NCBI GenBank assembly: GCA_025928435.1
Contig: JAICJM010000184.1
Location: forward strand, 1-7,469
Reading direction: 5' to 3'
DNA length: 7,469 nucleotides
DNA from: Thermoleophilia bacterium
GTDB lineage: Bacteria; Actinomycetota; Thermoleophilia; Gaiellales; JAICJC01
Shown: positions 5,072 to 7,469 of the stretch, in pieces
How the letters are laid out: each line of letters begins with the position of its first letter
Position numbering within the stretch: position 1 is the first letter of the stretch
Notes under the pieces: model-generated
What the model was told of the DNA's origin: nothing
The model's input: the letters and a program-made list of their open reading frames with translations, nothing else
The model's database searches: none
Made by a program: the position numbers and the translations under genes

Positions 5072-7212
5072 TCGAGCAGCCCGGCGATGAGCCCGGCGGC
5101 GCGGGCGGCGGCGCCCGTCCCGACCGGCAGGTAGTCGACCTCGCGGCCGATCTCCTCCGCGATCGCGGAGGAGATCACGTCCGGCGTGGCGGCGTCGAAG
5201 TCCATGCAGCGCCCGGCCCCGTAGCGGTCGAGGCGATGACGGACGTGGCGGTTCTGCTCGAAGTGGCCGCGCAGCGGGAAGTAGAGGAACGGGCGCCGGT
5301 TCGCCGTCAGCTCCATCGTCGTGGTGAGGCCGCCCTGGACGACCGCGACGTCGCACGCCGCCAGGTGCCGGTACAGATCGTGCACGTAGGTGTGCACCTC
5401 GAGACCGGCCACCGCGGGCAGCGAGCGCGGATCGATCCGCGGCCCTGCCACCACCACCATGCGCAGGTCAGGCACGCGCGCCTTCGCGTCCGGGTAGGCC
5501 GCGATCACGCGCCGCAGCAGCGCGGCGCCGACGCCCGACCCGCCCACCGAAACGATGCAGACGCGCTCGCCGGGCCGGTAGCCGAGCTCCGCCCGCAGCC
5601 GGCCGCAGTCGCCCACCGCCGCCGCGCCGAAGCCGGTCACGTACCCGGCGAAGTCGTAGTGCGCCTCGGTCCACTCGCGGATCGCCGGCAGGCCGGGGCC
5701 GAACGAGTCCGGCACGATGTCGTCGGGGTCGCCGACGAAGATCGCCCGGTCGCGCACCCGCGGGTAGCGGGCGATGTGCCCGATCATCTCGGCGTTGTAG
5801 TCGGTGGTCACGAACGCCTCGCGGGCGCCGCCCTCGGGCATCGGCAGCCACCCGACGAAGTCGGTCAGCCAGGCGTACGGCGCTGTCTTCAGCTCCGGGT
5901 TCTCGTGCAGGAAGTAGTCGAGCTCCCAGGCCTCGTCCCCGATCCACAGGTCGTACGGCTCGTCCCGCACCAGGTCGTGGAAGGCCATGAAGTTCGCGAC
6001 CAGGATCTCGTCCATCCGCCGGATCGCCTCGAAGCAGCGCAGCTCGTGCCGCGAGGACTCCGCCGCGATGTGCGCGGACTCGTTCGCCAGCAGCGCCGAG
6101 GCCGGGTGGACGCGCTCGCCCCGTGCCTCCAGGGCCGCGGTGACCGGATGCTGCGCCAGCCAGTCGATCTCGAGGTCCGGGTGCAGCCGCCGCAGCTCGT
6201 CCGCGATCGCGATGTCGCGGCGGGCGTGCCCGAGCCCGATCGGCGAGGAGATGTAGAGCGCCCGCCGGCGGCGGCCGGGGGCGCGGATCCCGGTGCCGGA
6301 TGGCGGAGGCGGGCAGGCGAAGTCGCGCAGAAGCAGGTTCACCTCGACCGGGTGGCGCACGTGCGGACAGTGCCCGGAGCCCTCCATCATCACCAGCGGA
6401 CAGCCCAGCGCCCGGGCGAGCTCGACGCCGCGTGCCGGCCCGGTGATGCGATCGGAGCCGCCCTGCACGACGACGGCCCGCGCACGCCAGCGCGCACACA
6501 TGGCACGCGTCTCCTCGGTCGTGAGGGCGGTCGACCCGGCGCCGAGCGCGATCGTCTCGGCGTCGGTTTCGAGGCCCCACCCGACGCAGTCCTCGATCTG
6601 CTTCGTCGAGTGCGGTTCCGGAAACATCTCCGAGGAGAAGAACTCGAGGAATCCCGGCCAGTCGCGCTCCCAGTAGCGGCGGTTGTACTTGCCCCAATCC
6701 TCGTACGCGTCGAGCTCGGCATCGAACGGCCGCTGCCCGCGATGCTCCGGCGCGGGGCCGAGGGGGACCGCCGGGCAGATGAAGACGGCGCCCGCCACCC
6801 GCTCGGGGTGGCGGTCGCCCAGGATGAGCGTCCGCTGCGCCCCGATCGACAGCGACACGACGATGGCCCGGTCGGCGGAGACGGCATCGAGCACCGCGAC
6901 GGCATCCTCGGCGAACTCGGCCTGGTCGTACGCCGATGGATCGCGCGGGCGATCCGAGCGGCCGTTCCCGCGCGGATCGAAGCACACCACCCGGAAGTGA
7001 CGCGCGAGATACGGGATCTGGCACTTCCAGAACCGCGAGTGCACGAGCTCCCACGTCGGCATGAGCAGGATCGTCCGCTCGCCCGCCCCGTACACCTCGT
7101 AGAAGACGCGAACGCCGTCGCGCTCGACGTGGCCATCCGTGTCGGGATACCGCGCCCGCATCTGCTCCTGCGGGCGCGCCACCTCGACCGAGGTGCCGGG
7201 GCGGGCGAGCAT
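5065..7212 (-). CDS. Alpha/beta hydrolase-glycosyltransferase fusion protein
   Basis: This 715-residue two-domain protein has no signal peptide or membrane segment. Residues about 28-298 are an alpha/beta-hydrolase: an oxyanion/strand region MPTWELVHSRFW (51-62), FDPRGNGRSDRP (78-89), nucleophile elbow SLSIG with Ser122 (Ser replaces the usual first Gly), acid Asp254 (GGSD) and base His281 (GSGH), so the triad looks complete. A Pro/Arg-rich linker (300-317) follows. Residues 318-715 resemble GT-B glycosyltransferases of the MurG/GT28-GT1 type: an N-terminal glycine motif SPIGLGHARRD (323-333), then the donor-site pattern GGLTTTMEL (627-635) and PLRGHFEQNRHV (646-657). Acceptor and sugar donor are unknown. 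The start at 7212 lies 4 bp after the methyltransferase stop but has no clear ribosome site. Met18 (7161) has AGGAG 3 nt before it and starts nearer the hydrolase core, so it is a real alternative. Confidence 0.85.
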   Translation of the reverse strand: MLARPGTSVEVARPQEQMRARYPDTDGHVERDGVRVFYEVYGAGERTILLMPTWELVHSRFWKCQIPYLARHFRVVCFDPRGNGRSDRPRDPSAYDQAEFAEDAVAVLDAVSADRAIVVSLSIGAQRTLILGDRHPERVAGAVFICPAVPLGPAPEHRGQRPFDAELDAYEDWGKYNRRYWERDWPGFLEFFSSEMFPEPHSTKQIEDCVGWGLETDAETIALGAGSTALTTEETRAMCARWRARAVVVQGGSDRITGPARGVELARALGCPLVMMEGSGHCPHVRHPVEVNLLLRDFACPPPPSGTGIRAPGRRRRALYISSPIGLGHARRDIAIADELRRLHPDLEIDWLAQHPVTAALEARGERVHPASALLANESAHIAAESSRHELRCFEAIRRMDEILVANFMAFHDLVRDEPYDLWIGDEAWELDYFLHENPELKTAPYAWLTDFVGWLPMPEGGAREAFVTTDYNAEMIGHIARYPRVRDRAIFVGDPDDIVPDSFGPGLPAIREWTEAHYDFAGYVTGFGAAAVGDCGRLRAELGYRPGERVCIVSVGGSGVGAALLRRVIAAYPDAKARVPDLRMVVVAGPRIDPRSLPAVAGLEVHTYVHDLYRHLAACDVAVVQGGLTTTMELTANRRPFLYFPLRGHFEQNRHVRHRLDRYGAGRCMDFDAATPDVISSAIAEEIGREVDYLPVGTGAAARAAGLIAGLLET

Positions 7213-7216
7213 CCGG

Positions 7217-7469
7217 CTATGGTCGCACTTCGAACACGTTGTTGAAGGGCGTCTCCGCGGCGATGCGGAACCGGGTGAACCCGGCCGCCGACACGACGTC
7301 GCGGATCCGGGCCGGGCCGGCCTGGGCGCCGAGCGCCAGCCCGACCTCCTGGGACAGCGATGCGGGGGTGCAGAGCAGCGTCGAGAACCCGTAGTAGGCG
7401 CGCCCGACGGGGTTGAGGTTGTCCTCCACCCGGTCGCCGGCCTTCGGCTCGACGACCATCCAGGTGCCG
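7217..7469 (-). CDS. SAM-dependent methyltransferase, C-terminal part only
   Basis: Only the last 83 or so residues are in the window; the frame is open through the right edge. The start of the visible part (GTWMVVEPKAGD) fits the beta strand and acidic loop late in a class I Rossmann methyltransferase. The following residues (EDNLNPVGRAYYGFSTLLCTP, SQEVGLALGAQAG) and the end (GFTRFRIAAETPFNNVFEVRP) match a pattern I recall from actinobacterial class I methyltransferases, some with an N-terminal winged helix. The SAM-binding glycine motif would lie outside the window. The Met at 7459 is internal, not a start. The stop is 4 bp before the fusion gene, implying one operon and shared expression. 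The substrate is unknown. Confidence 0.82.
   Translation of the reverse strand, partial: GTWMVVEPKAGDRVEDNLNPVGRAYYGFSTLLCTPASLSQEVGLALGAQAGPARIRDVVSAAGFTRFRIAAETPFNNVFEVRP

Noticed and set aside
5062..7245. Plus-strand frame of 727 codons opposite the fusion gene
   Set aside because: The translation is Arg/His/Val-rich with no motifs, while the minus strand encodes two recognisable enzyme domains over the same bases.
7217..7459. 80-residue gene starting at Met 7459
   Set aside because: The same frame continues upstream (Gly-Thr-Trp) to the window edge and the sequence is clearly the tail of a larger methyltransferase.

Overview
The window is GC-rich with dense genes, short spacers and strong G/C bias at third codon positions. 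Its gene content (a zinc-ribbon/class III cyclase/ATPase/TPR giant, a COG4119-like Nudix protein, SRPBCC and actinobacterial-type methyltransferase sequences) suggests a high-GC actinobacterium, perhaps of the Thermoleophilia. That placement is inferred from style and family resemblance; no marker gene is present. No rRNA, tRNA, CRISPR array or transposase was seen.

Layout. Positions 1-186 have no convincing gene; part of this stretch is only about half G+C and carries a perfect 8-bp hairpin. Three minus-strand genes follow: an SRPBCC-family gene that looks internally deleted (187-381), a glycine-rich protein of unknown function (447-914), and a Nudix hydrolase (911-1408). The last two overlap by 4 bp. 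The Nudix gene diverges from a 1010-residue plus-strand signalling protein (1451-4483) across only 42 bp, in which both genes have candidate -10 boxes very close to their start codons. A long palindrome (4487-4528) separates that gene from a convergent small secreted, membrane-anchored protein (4542-4967). The small protein has its own good promoter, with an 8-bp dyad upstream. Last on the minus strand are a large alpha/beta hydrolase-glycosyltransferase fusion (5065-7212) and, 4 bp upstream of it, the C-terminal end of a SAM-dependent methyltransferase (7217-7469) that runs off the window.

How the genes may work together. The methyltransferase and fusion protein are very probably one transcription unit and may act on the same small molecule or lipid: methyl transfer, ester or other hydrolysis, and sugar transfer. 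This is inference from gene order and domains, and no substrate can be named. The Nudix and glycine-rich genes form a second, translationally coupled unit with the SRPBCC remnant at its end. The cyclase/ATPase/TPR protein stands alone as a predicted signalling protein or regulator. The most interesting items are the hydrolase-glycosyltransferase fusion, the dyad upstream of the small anchored protein, that protein's sorting-signal-like C-terminus, and the collapsed SRPBCC gene.
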